Assembly: GCA_001766655.1 (NCBI GenBank)
Contig: MJCC01000006.1
Span: 290,054 to 313,661 of the forward strand
Reading direction: 5' to 3'
DNA from: Phytomonas francai
Lineage: Eukaryota; Euglenozoa; Kinetoplastea; Trypanosomatida; Trypanosomatidae
Length of the DNA: 23,608 bases
The translations under genes were made by a program, and so were the position numbers. Positions 7,501-15,020 of this stretch are shown here, one piece after another (position 1 is the first letter of the stretch; the number at the start of each line of letters is the position of its first letter). Under the pieces are notes generated by a model that saw only the letters and a program-made list of their open reading frames with translations, did no database searches and was not told the origin of the DNA.

Positions 7501-9258
7501 AAAGTGCTTCCAGACGATGCGCACGGACCTCGACGTCTTCTGAAGAGCCTCCACCGCTTCTCCAACTTCAAACCGGAGATCGAGCTGTTCGAGACTATCG
7601 CGGAGAAAAAAAAGCGCCTGATGGAAGAGCGCTTGCGTGCGGAGCAGGAGGCTGCGCAGGCGCACCACTGCAGCGAGCGGCTCATCCCTTTTGACAACAT
7701 CGGCGGCTATGAAGGGATTTACGTCTGCGGGGAGCACCCCATTTTCCTCATTTACGACGCAAACCGACAGGAGCTGGTGGCGAGTCGGCACCAAACCGCG
7801 GATGCCGTTCGTGGGTTTTGCCCCTTTCGCTCCCGTAATGTGCGGGATGGCTATGTGTACTGCAGTGGGGGTTACGTCCATTTCGCGACGATGCAACTCT
7901 TTGGCGAGTCTCTTGGGCACGGCTGGTGGATGCAGCGCATTCCGCTAGGCCAGACCCCCCACTACGTCGCCTACAACCCGGCGGACTCCCGTTGTTTCGT
8001 CGTCACCTCGACGCTGCAGCCCTTCTCCCCGAAGCGGGCCTCCTTCGACGTCCACCTGCACATCAACTACGATGAAGAGGGGAATAAGACCGTCACGACC
8101 GAGGAGCCCGTCACGCTCCCGCCGCTCTCCGCCGCCTCCGGGGCGCCGGTCCCGTTAAACGAGCGCTACGAGGTCAAGCTTTTCAACCACCACAAGAGCT
8201 GGCGATGTGAGGGCAGTTTCCTGCTTGAGGAGAACGAAAAGGCGTTGAGTGTGCGGTGCATCGAGATCCCGCGCGATACCTCGTTCGACGCCTCCCCGCA
8301 GTCGGCGATGACGGCGGTCTGTGTGCTGGCCACGGCGTTTCCGCTCGGCGAGCACATCACGACGCGCGGGCGGCTCGTCCTGCTGGTGAGCCGGCGCTTT
8401 CACGGGCGGTCCGAGATCTCGCTCCTGCACAGCGAGCCCCTGACCGGCCCCGCGACCGCGGTGGCCGGGATCGGCGGCAACATCGTCGTCGCCGTCGGGG
8501 GCACCATCCGCGTCTTCCGCTACGACCACCTCGAGCGGAAGGTCGAGACGCTCGCGATGCTCTACGCCGGGGCCTACGTCACGCACCTCTCCGTCGTCCG
8601 CGACTACCTCCTCTTCGCCGACCTCCACCACGCCCTCGCGCTCGCGCGCTTCGACGCTGAGGGCCACACGCTGACGGTGCTCGGCCGCGACCCGCAGGGC
8701 TGGCCGGCCGCGCACACCGACGTCCTCTACCGCGGCCCCGCGCTCGGCCTCCTCGCCGCCGACGACGCGCGCCGCCTCGTCCTCTTCCACTACGCGCCGC
8801 GGCTGGGCGAGGGCGCGCGGCTGCGCGAGGCCGCGCTCGCGGCCGAGGCCGAGTACCGCGTGCCCGGCGGGAGCGTGCGCAAGACCCTCCGCCTCCGCGC
8901 CCCGCGCGAGCCCCGGCCGACGACCGCCCACGTCCTCCTCACGACCCTCGGCGCCGTCGGCTTCCTCGTGCCCGTCAACGACGGCGTGCACCGGACGGCG
9001 GGATGGGCGGTGCGGCGGCTCGAGGCCGCGCTCGCCCACCCCGCCGGGCTCCCCCCGCGCGCCTTCCTCGGCCTCCCGCAGGACGACGCCGTGCGGGCCT
9101 GCAGGGCCCGCGAGCGCGTCCTCCACGCCCCCCTGCTCGACCCCCTCCTCGCCATGGACCTGCGCGCCCGCAAGGCCCTCGCGGCGGCCGCGCAGACCCA
9201 GATCGACCGCGTCCTCAACGCCGCCGCCACCATCTACGTCGGGACCCTCCTCTTGTAG
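4582..9258 (+). CDS. CPSF160: Cleavage and polyadenylation specificity factor 160 kDa subunit
   Basis: 1558 residues, somewhat long for this family because of acidic insertions. CPSF160 is the three-propeller scaffold of the nuclear CPSF complex that recognises the poly(A) region; in kinetoplastids polyadenylation is coupled to trans-splicing of the next gene. The N-terminus shows the MMS1/RSE1-type start (VVVVCGNQVILYRADV). A stretch at about residues 280-420 (NVRDLQFVETTTGEPLMVFL, then YEKQPTWAGRV, then DVDHLPFNTTHL) matches the CPSF160-specific pattern rather than DDB1 or SF3B3. The CPSF_A propeller starts near residue 1196 (YEVKLFNHHKSWRCEGSFLL) and includes ATAFPLG, RGRLVLLV and GPATAVAGIGGNIVVAVGG. 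Oddities are an Asp10 run (208-217) with Glu/Asp/Lys-rich flanks, a second acidic patch near 613-625, a charged helix near 1010-1030, and nearly saturated GC at third positions in the last 300 codons. Confidence 0.93.
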   Translation: MLHAAAYPSLPASGVTHTVSGVFSPGLPSSQKEVVVVCGNQVILYRADVPASAEAGRGERAPLQFLMECPLYAPPLSVALCRPPGATVDALAMLFDDVHLSVVQLNARLWRLDTVALVRLDDRGLAMERCALPPILRADPTGAFLAVLAKRRELFVFPLLKKGVREGGDAARDSPVKPTPTAGSGRPAVKVSAMKKPVVKVALDAWGDDDDDDDDDDRDEKQEGEGDGDKNNRVNPPDKKGEEGGVGTTPTEGLEDEAAAAGTGLHSVPSGDALEVIAVGDILHVALNEIKDTLRNVRDLQFVETTTGEPLMVFLYEKQPTWAGRVKLVEWRSRSVEANMLTCSILWVKLTLGVSSTQPSRLLPIGDVDHLPFNTTHLTPLPSFANVPSAVLASGRNVLVHVSTKSGYGAYFNRHGQEEVQYARSSATAFHTVRWSDAVERKEEEGAEAWDLVRTNLNLANATILPLIAAEGGPSKESRSSSSYPQDDSRYLPQLLLFTEDAGTVVRLTIHTQGHAVSGMTASIILTGCFCSCYCEIGGGLFFLGSCRSDSRVVFVRSEKESGGEGNVERNGRIAEPLTVQQTIVGLAPIHDTDVLDATTKASGRQTANSEVDEKAKEEEDDDEWKELLGESVENSPYAELFHSVVLPPLRRCPPAQRQQAIDLVVCSGLGLSGALCVLRHSIRDNIIRREGVDAISAFFLESRRYRVGEGGTRKRSRSEVDGEEGRSLSNDASRVAHLLMTGNGFTILFAVQGDSVQQVRGTVLNIMSRTLFAAELVLSPGLLQVTDSEFRVASLDGKRTFKHVVFNTSVGLPIDCGPAKAAFCISPLDNSILHESLLVHFESGNLVHFALDDLKSTTTGRLVFGEVRAACLRPKRSELVAIQGMDLVFVSLADDKVLHRFPNFALLPLYSFENVEVPMAKLSARLNEEPLPTVTHMQVFEHPSPFSSPGGAVRGVECTLVLLISSGELLTYKVLPDDAHGPRRLLKSLHRFSNFKPEIELFETIAEKKKRLMEERLRAEQEAAQAHHCSERLIPFDNIGGYEGIYVCGEHPIFLIYDANRQELVASRHQTADAVRGFCPFRSRNVRDGYVYCSGGYVHFATMQLFGESLGHGWWMQRIPLGQTPHYVAYNPADSRCFVVTSTLQPFSPKRASFDVHLHINYDEEGNKTVTTEEPVTLPPLSAASGAPVPLNERYEVKLFNHHKSWRCEGSFLLEENEKALSVRCIEIPRDTSFDASPQSAMTAVCVLATAFPLGEHITTRGRLVLLVSRRFHGRSEISLLHSEPLTGPATAVAGIGGNIVVAVGGTIRVFRYDHLERKVETLAMLYAGAYVTHLSVVRDYLLFADLHHALALARFDAEGHTLTVLGRDPQGWPAAHTDVLYRGPALGLLAADDARRLVLFHYAPRLGEGARLREAALAAEAEYRVPGGSVRKTLRLRAPREPRPTTAHVLLTTLGAVGFLVPVNDGVHRTAGWAVRRLEAALAHPAGLPPRAFLGLPQDDAVRACRARERVLHAPLLDPLLAMDLRARKALAAAAQTQIDRVLNAAATIYVGTLLL
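5203..5232 (+). repeat. GAC trinucleotide run encoding Asp10
   Basis: GAT followed by nine GAC codons inside CPSF160, flanked by acidic and Lys-rich low-complexity sequence. Probably a length-variable, disordered insertion in the first propeller region. Confidence 0.95.
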
Positions 9259-9671
9259 ACTTGTATGTGGAGGGGGGGGGGAGACGATTCTTAGGCATAT
9301 CTACCTCTTCTCCTTCCTAGGATGATGTCGGGGGGGGGCATTACCGCGATCGCACCGTGTTTGCTGCGGCTATCCGTTTGAGCTTACGGGTGGGAAGGCC
9401 CCAGCAGTGAAGAGTTAATTAATTCAAGTGAAAATGGTCACAACGTGTAGAAGGGTCGTGTATAAAATTATACAGCTAAACAAATCTATTTTAACTCGAT
9501 CACGACCCAAATGGTACTCGGACAATGGATTCTTTTTTTTTTTTCCATGCTACCCGAAAACTCTTTCGATGCTACCTTTCCAACTGTCTTCAATACAACT
9601 CTGATTCTTATTCCTTTTCGCTGTTTTGTCAAAAGGGGGAACATCATTCTGAGGAGGGGGGGGGGAAGGGA
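9259..9671. other. Intergenic region and probable 5' UTR before the LicD-like gene
   Basis: About 410 bases with G runs near 9273-9281 and 9331-9337, a T14 run at 9531-9544 and a G run at about 9656-9665. An in-frame ATG at 9525 lies upstream of the T14 run, and the residues it would add (poly-Phe, then a Cys/Ser-rich stretch) do not look like family sequence. Confidence 0.55.
9589..9635 (+). promoter_or_regulatory. Candidate spliced-leader acceptor for the LicD-like gene
   Basis: Pyrimidine-rich stretch through CTGTTTTGTC followed by AAAAG, giving AG at 9634-9635, about 37 nt before the ATG at 9672. If used, it excludes the upstream ATG at 9525. Confidence 0.45.
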
Positions 9672-11048
9672 ATGCTGGTTCGATCGCGGCTGCTGTGGTC
9701 CGCCTTTTTCCCGCATCTTCATCGAGAGCCTTGCGTGATTTGTCGAAGTACTAGTAAAGCGAACTCGAAGGCGCCCGCCGTACCACAGAAGAGCCGCAGT
9801 GGGGTGGAAAAGGAGGATGCCTTTGCAACCCTGGGCACGACGGTGGTAGGGGCTCTGCAAAGCGCCTCAGAGGAGGGGGGCACCGTTTTCGAAATGCGAG
9901 TGAGCGGGCTAAAGGTGTGGCTTGAAGAGTTTTCGGGTGTTAAACCACTGACATGCGCGACGTCTGATCCGGATGATAAAGGGCCGCCTCAAAGCCGAGG
10001 TAGCGAGCTTTTGCCCTCCTTGAAGGACTTCAAACGGCCCAAGGCGGCGCGCACGGATGAGGTCCTGGGTGGAGGTGTGGCGTATTCGGATAGTTCGTAT
10101 GACGAAAGAGCTCGCGCGGAAACATGCGCCCTGCAAAGGTCAGGCAAGGAGCTGCTCGACCCCTTATTGCCCCTCCCCACTACACTTCGTCTACCCATGG
10201 GCTTGGAAGGGGCGCGCGACCACACACCACCGGCCCCCTTTGGCGACAGGAAGGATGACTTTATGATGAGGATCAACGCGGCACTCACATCTCATGAGGC
10301 CATTTCAAAGCAAATAAACTTTTGTAAAGCGCTGCTAGCCTTCCGTGAGGTGGCAAACACCCTCCAGTTGCCTTTCTTTCTAGCCTGTGGAACCGCCTTA
10401 GGGGCACGGCGAGAGGGCTATTTCATCCCCTATGACGAAGACATTGATGTTGGGGTTTTCTTTGAAGATTTGTTGGCAATCGGTGATAGGTCCAAGCGAG
10501 GGGGGACTTCGCTGAAAACTGTCGCAGGGTCCAGCAAAGATTTGGATGATATTTCTGCGGCTGAGCTCGCATCGAGGGTCATTCTCGAGTTGATCGCTTT
10601 GCTGTCGGTGGACTCCAAGTTTTTTGTGTTTGACGTGTGTGGGACTGTTTCCAAGGGGTTGGAAGTCCGGTTCCTGCATGTTTCTACATCTGTTAGACTG
10701 GATCTGAACGTTTACTACCCACCACTTCCAGGCGATGAAGATCTCATTGCGGATTTCGGTGGACCTTTTGTCTGGTCCGCAACATACTACGCCGATGCCA
10801 ACTTGCGGAAGCATCAGATGTACCGCTTTCGCTACCATCCCTTTCGCGAGGAGCTGGAAGACACGACCTTCTGTATTTCCGATTCAACAAGAGAAGGGAA
10901 GAGTGCGATAGAAGGAGGTGGTCCACGTATGAAAGTTCCACCCACACGCTACCTGGAGGAGTACTACGGCGAAGACTGGCAAACCCCAAAGAAATTTTCA
11001 TACTTTGAAGGGCTTAGCGGCGGCTTCAGAAATATTATTAAGGAATAA
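9672..11048 (+). CDS. LicD/fukutin-family phosphotransferase-like protein
   Basis: 458 residues from the ATG at 9672; a 507-residue reading from the ATG at 9525 is possible but crosses T14 and G homopolymers and a candidate splice acceptor. LicD proteins are nucleotidyltransferase-fold enzymes that move phosphocholine or a related phospho-group onto glycans; fukutin and FKRP are relatives. The diagnostic block is clear: ACGTALGARREGYFIPYDED, then IDVG, with Asp255, Asp257 and Asp259 as probable metal ligands. Later come RLDLNVYYP and, near the C-terminus, YLEEYYGEDWQTPKK, the usual closing motif of the family. The N-terminus MLVRSRLLWSAFF could be a signal-anchor or presequence, suiting a secretory-pathway enzyme, but it is short. 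Residues 20-190 are unconserved and charged. Role in surface glycoconjugate decoration is an inference. Confidence 0.82.
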   Translation: MLVRSRLLWSAFFPHLHREPCVICRSTSKANSKAPAVPQKSRSGVEKEDAFATLGTTVVGALQSASEEGGTVFEMRVSGLKVWLEEFSGVKPLTCATSDPDDKGPPQSRGSELLPSLKDFKRPKAARTDEVLGGGVAYSDSSYDERARAETCALQRSGKELLDPLLPLPTTLRLPMGLEGARDHTPPAPFGDRKDDFMMRINAALTSHEAISKQINFCKALLAFREVANTLQLPFFLACGTALGARREGYFIPYDEDIDVGVFFEDLLAIGDRSKRGGTSLKTVAGSSKDLDDISAAELASRVILELIALLSVDSKFFVFDVCGTVSKGLEVRFLHVSTSVRLDLNVYYPPLPGDEDLIADFGGPFVWSATYYADANLRKHQMYRFRYHPFREELEDTTFCISDSTREGKSAIEGGGPRMKVPPTRYLEEYYGEDWQTPKKFSYFEGLSGGFRNIIKE

Positions 11049-11163
11049 TAATAGATACGTACAAGTGCTCCTACCTATCCTTTTGTTTAAAGTGCGTCCT
11101 TCACGGACATTTTTATCAGGTGCAGTTGAGGAAAAATGCAGTGTGTATTCTTCCTCTTTCTCC

Positions 11164-11194
11164 TTTTTTTTTTTTTTGGGGGGGGGGGGGGGGG
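11164..11194. repeat. T14G17 homopolymer switch
   Basis: Fourteen T followed directly by seventeen G, in the presumed 3' UTR of the LicD-like gene. The same T-then-G arrangement recurs at the right edge of the window (23591-23608). Confidence 0.9.
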
Positions 11195-11428
11195 CACTTG
11201 CATAATGCTCATTTTGCCAAGCAATGAAAACATAAAATTCCGGACTACAACTTTTGAAATCTGATCACCATCAATTCCTTCTCATTTGTTGCGCTTTTTT
11301 GACCCCTTTCAATAAAAGTTCTAAGCCAGCTTCCCTCCTAACATTATAAACAGGGAGCTGATAAGAGCTTCACCATTTCTTTTCTTATGTATACCTACCT
11401 TACTGAAACGAAGTGAACTACTGAGCCT

Positions 11429-11452
11429 CGGACCCTTTCCTCTCTTGCACAG
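11429..11452 (+). promoter_or_regulatory. Spliced-leader acceptor for CE1
   Basis: The clearest acceptor in the window: a compact pyrimidine tract (CCCTTTCCTCTCTTGCACAG) with AG at 11451-11452, leaving a 20-nt 5' UTR before the ATG at 11473. There is no other ATG between, which also fixes the start. Confidence 0.65.
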
Positions 11453-11472
11453 AAAAGTCGATCGGGAGGAAA

Positions 11473-14118
11473 ATGTCATTTCTCGAAGATCAGGTAAAGA
11501 GCGAAACCCCAAAAGTGAAATTAAATCCCAATGCGCAAACCTTTACCCCGAAATCCTTGAAGACCCTTAATGCCTCGGCTAAGCCTTTTTACAGCAGCCA
11601 AAAAGCGCCACCGTCGGGTAATGGGGTGCCACTCCTTACTGGCTTCCAGTACCCAAAGGATTACGTCCCCAAAGCCCTTCCATACCCGACCCTCGAGCAG
11701 CCCCCCCCTCATATGTTGATCCCATCACACTTCGACGTAGCGCAGCAGCAACAACAGCAACCCTACCTGCAACCCTTCGATTCGCGACTGGATTACACAA
11801 ACACATACAATGGGGTGAAACCAGTGCTGTCTCCAGAGCACTTCATAACCCCAGTGACCTCGCCAAGCCACAACGTTGGTCCGCGGCGAAGCGCGACCAT
11901 GTTCGCGCCGTCGACTCCTCAGGCCGCGTTTGCGCCACCCCCACCCCCACCCCCCGTGCGGAACGAACCAATGCCATTCACTAACACCGCCGAAGCTGAC
12001 GGCGGCAAACTCCTTCCCACCGCCGCAGCCGGACCTTCTGTGGCCCCCCCACCCCCGCCCTTTCTCGCAAGTCACGCATCAATGGGGGCCGTGCAGCCGC
12101 CGTCGGCGGGCTTCTCAGCGCGCATGCCGCAGCCCAGCCCACCGCCGCCTGCCCCGGCCCACGCATCCCCTCGCCCCCCCGCAGAGCGTCCCGCGGACCG
12201 GCAGCCCGCGCCCCAGGCGCCCACGCCCGCCCCGCCCTCCCGCCGCGCCTTTGACGCGGCCGCGCTGACGGACGCCCCCGCCTACGTGCCGAGCCCCTGG
12301 AGGCCCCCCCACCCGCCGCGCGAGAGCCCGGGCTCCTCGCTTCGCCAGGAGGCCGGGATGCCGGCGGCGGGCCTCTCATCGGAGAACCCTATTGTGGTGC
12401 TCATCTACGGCTGCCGTGGGGTGGGCAAGAGCACGCAGTCGCAGATCCTCGCCGAGCGGTACCACCTCCTCTGGCTCTCCTCCGGCAACCTCTTACGCGA
12501 GGGGAGGATGCCCTTTGAGGAGCTGCGGCGGATCGCAGGGGAGCAGTTCGGGCCGAACGGGGCCAGAGGCTACAACGGCCTGGTACTCGATCGCTTCATC
12601 GTGACGAGCGAGATCGACGCGTACTACATTGAGACCATCCTCCGCGAAGCGAATCTGCCGACGCCGCTGGTGTTCTGGCTTCAGGTCGACCCACGCGTGG
12701 GGATGGAGAGAGCAAAGTCTCGCGGCGAGGTCAAACCCGCCTTGGAGCACTGGCGGCAGGTCGAAAAGGTGGCTCAGGAGGCGGCAGCAGAGAAGGTCTA
12801 CCGGCCGTGTGGCCGGCTCGTTGTCGTAGACTGCAACAAGTTGGACAAGGAGGCTTCGAGTGCGGTAATCATTCGTGCGGTAGAGAACTTTATTAGTGGT
12901 TCAAATCGACATGCGGTGGAGCTGCCGCCGTTTTCCCCTCTGAACACGAGTGTGCCTCTCCCCGCGATCGTCAAGCATGACGTCTTCGAGCAGCTGAGGA
13001 ATGGGATTCACAAGACTGTTGAGAATACAACAGGCCGGACGGACACCCCACCGCTTTGCTTGGTAGGCGGCTACGTGGACTCCAAATTTTTCCAAGCCTC
13101 CCGTAAAAATAATCGGTTTGTCTCGCATTTTATTAACGTGACTCTCAAGGTTGATGGACAGCGCTTCTTGGTGGCCAGACACCGTGAGTACGGATTCGTA
13201 GGGTTTCCCTTTATTTTTAACTACTGTCTTGACTTTAATGCCCTCTTTGCCGGGTCTGACCTTTCGCGTGACTCCAGTCTAGATACCCCATTTGATGTCA
13301 TCCTCGATACGGAGCTGCAAGAAGATTGCCAGGGTAAGACGATGCTTCACATCATCGACTTTGTTTACCTCCACGGGCACCAGGCAAAATTGATTTCTTT
13401 CTTGGATCGATACCAAATGCTCAAGGAGTGGATTCCAGAGTCCTACCACTATCCCGTGTGCATGGAGAATCCACAAAACTTTTGCCTTAAGCAGTACGTG
13501 CCCATTAGCAAACTTCATAGTATCCTGGATCGGCTCGAGAATGCACCCTTTCCGGTGGACGGCATTGTTTTCCAGCATAATGAAGTCTACCGATTTGGGG
13601 TTGACCGATACATGCTAAAGTGGAAGCCCAAGGAAATGTGCACCGTAGACTTTCGTTTAAATAAAGGGAAAATCTCCGAGAGCGGGGAAAGCTGGGAATT
13701 CAAACTCTACGTCACCGATTCCGTCCCAAAATGCCAGGACTCTTGGCAGGAGGTGCTCTTTCCGAACGCTATTGGTATTTTCACGTCAAGGGAAATGGAG
13801 GAAAACCAACTCTGCGAAGGCAAAATTGTCGAACTATTCTTGAACAAAATCCAAAGGGAGAACCGGAAGACTCAGGACTCGAACTCTGTAGATCATACAG
13901 TGTGGACTTTCCATCGTGTTCGAAACGATAAGCCAGGCCCCAACAAATTCACGACAGTGAAACAGATCGTGGAGCTCGAGCACCTCAATTACGAGGAACT
14001 TATTCGCGAAACCAAAGCAGTGCGTTACGTGGAGCCATTGAAAAGTTTTCACAGCACAGATAAAAAGAAGGCGTTAAATGGTGAAGCACACATATCAAAA
14101 AACGGTACTTCGAGTTAA
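11473..14118 (+). CDS. CE1: mRNA capping enzyme: adenylate-kinase-like P-loop domain fused to RNA guanylyltransferase
   Basis: 881 residues. Guanylyltransferases form a Lys-GMP intermediate and transfer GMP to diphosphate RNA ends. Residues 1-300 are Pro-rich and disordered (poly-Gln near 90-95, several Pro runs). A P-loop (GCRGVGKS, 313-320; Lys319) opens an adenylate-kinase-like domain to about residue 475, including GYNGLVLDRFIVTS. The guanylyltransferase domain follows with all key motifs: I, KVDG (559-562, nucleophile Lys559); III, LDTEL (Glu614); IV, VDGIVF (Asp696-Gly697); V, KWK (716-718); VI, RVRNDKPGPN (Arg815, Arg817, Lys820). This domain order is that of kinetoplastid CE1, and the protein is longer than known CE1 mainly through the Pro-rich N-terminus. 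No triphosphatase or methyltransferase domain is present, consistent with kinetoplastids encoding these separately or in CGM1. A diverged paralogue lies immediately downstream. Confidence 0.93.
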   Translation: MSFLEDQVKSETPKVKLNPNAQTFTPKSLKTLNASAKPFYSSQKAPPSGNGVPLLTGFQYPKDYVPKALPYPTLEQPPPHMLIPSHFDVAQQQQQQPYLQPFDSRLDYTNTYNGVKPVLSPEHFITPVTSPSHNVGPRRSATMFAPSTPQAAFAPPPPPPPVRNEPMPFTNTAEADGGKLLPTAAAGPSVAPPPPPFLASHASMGAVQPPSAGFSARMPQPSPPPPAPAHASPRPPAERPADRQPAPQAPTPAPPSRRAFDAAALTDAPAYVPSPWRPPHPPRESPGSSLRQEAGMPAAGLSSENPIVVLIYGCRGVGKSTQSQILAERYHLLWLSSGNLLREGRMPFEELRRIAGEQFGPNGARGYNGLVLDRFIVTSEIDAYYIETILREANLPTPLVFWLQVDPRVGMERAKSRGEVKPALEHWRQVEKVAQEAAAEKVYRPCGRLVVVDCNKLDKEASSAVIIRAVENFISGSNRHAVELPPFSPLNTSVPLPAIVKHDVFEQLRNGIHKTVENTTGRTDTPPLCLVGGYVDSKFFQASRKNNRFVSHFINVTLKVDGQRFLVARHREYGFVGFPFIFNYCLDFNALFAGSDLSRDSSLDTPFDVILDTELQEDCQGKTMLHIIDFVYLHGHQAKLISFLDRYQMLKEWIPESYHYPVCMENPQNFCLKQYVPISKLHSILDRLENAPFPVDGIVFQHNEVYRFGVDRYMLKWKPKEMCTVDFRLNKGKISESGESWEFKLYVTDSVPKCQDSWQEVLFPNAIGIFTSREMEENQLCEGKIVELFLNKIQRENRKTQDSNSVDHTVWTFHRVRNDKPGPNKFTTVKQIVELEHLNYEELIRETKAVRYVEPLKSFHSTDKKKALNGEAHISKNGTSS

Positions 14119-14670
14119 ATGTTAGTAGCAGGCTGGAAATCAATCGATATATCACAACCCTTCCCTGATCCCCTCACATACGCAAAGGCTTAGGTAACCA
14201 AAAAACTCGTTTCTTCTTGTTGCAAATGACCGAAGGCTAGCATTTAGCCATAAACGCATAATAATTTGAGCTATAAGGAAGCACTCCAAAATGGAGGAAG
14301 AATAACGGAACGCACCTTTTTGTACTATGACAAAGTCTGTATATTTGCTTTGCTATCTAGTGGATGCCTGCACAAGTTAGTGTAGATACAATGAACAAAT
14401 CTATCAATTTTCCGATCTGTTTGGATCTCGAAGAATAAATTCTTGTGATTTCCTATTGCTTAGATTCTTTATATCACAATTTGCGCCTTCATGTTATTCT
14501 TTTGGGGTCCATTTCCTCAAAAAAAAAAAAAAATGAATCCTCTAACTCAAGCTAATCATTAACTACAGACAAAAAATATAAACATATCCAAAGTCTTTCC
14601 TATTCCGCTTGACAACACACTGCGTGTTCTTTTCAAATGTTTGGTTTACTCTTCAACTAAACGAACTGAC

Positions 14671-14676
<6 letters not shown>

Positions 14677-14703
<27 letters not shown>
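14677..14703. repeat. (AT)n microsatellite
   Basis: Perfect AT run, immediately followed by a pyrimidine tract; a shorter interrupted ATATAC lies just before it. Confidence 0.95.
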
Positions 14704-14704
14704 C

Positions 14705-14747
14705 CTATTCTTTTCTTTTTCTTCAGTCTTTATTGTTTTATTTTCAG
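14705..14747 (+). promoter_or_regulatory. Candidate spliced-leader acceptor for the CE1-like gene
   Basis: A T/C-dominated stretch with CAG at 14724-14726 and again at 14745-14747. Use of either would give a long 5' UTR of about 275-295 nt before the ATG at 15021; later AGs are also possible. Confidence 0.45.
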
Positions 14748-15020
14748 TTGTTGTTGTTGCTTTATTGGCCAATTAGCTAGGATTAAAATAAGGTCGTTAA
14801 CGGGATCGCGTGTCTTAAACTTTTGGTTGTTACGTATTGGTAAACCAAAGTGAAAATAAATTGTTTGTAGTAAGTTGTATATAAATAAATATAGATACAG
14901 TTATTCATATAGATATAACCGTGAGGAGTGTAACTCTCGGAAGAGGCAACTTGTGTGAAAAGCTCGGAACAAAATTGGACATAAAAGCCATAACTGAACG
15001 CAAATAAAGGCAGCGGAAGG

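Larger units (their letters stand above)
11049..11472. other. Intergenic region between LicD-like gene and CE1
   Basis: About 420 bases with the T14G17 tract and a strong acceptor site just before CE1. No gene-like sequence otherwise. Confidence 0.6.
14119..15020. other. Intergenic region between CE1 and its paralogue
   Basis: About 900 bases, AT-rich, with an A14 run near 14519-14532 and a TA microsatellite. Sequence from about 14705 onward is probably acceptor and 5' UTR of the next gene. No coding signature was seen, and no remnant of CE1 that would mark a recent duplication breakpoint. Confidence 0.6.

Noticed and set aside
8155..9126. Long open frame of 323 codons antisense to CPSF160
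   Set aside because: It mirrors the GC-saturated codons of CPSF160, which suppress antisense stops. Its composition (E, G, R, A, V) has no domain signature, while the sense frame has clear CPSF_A motifs.
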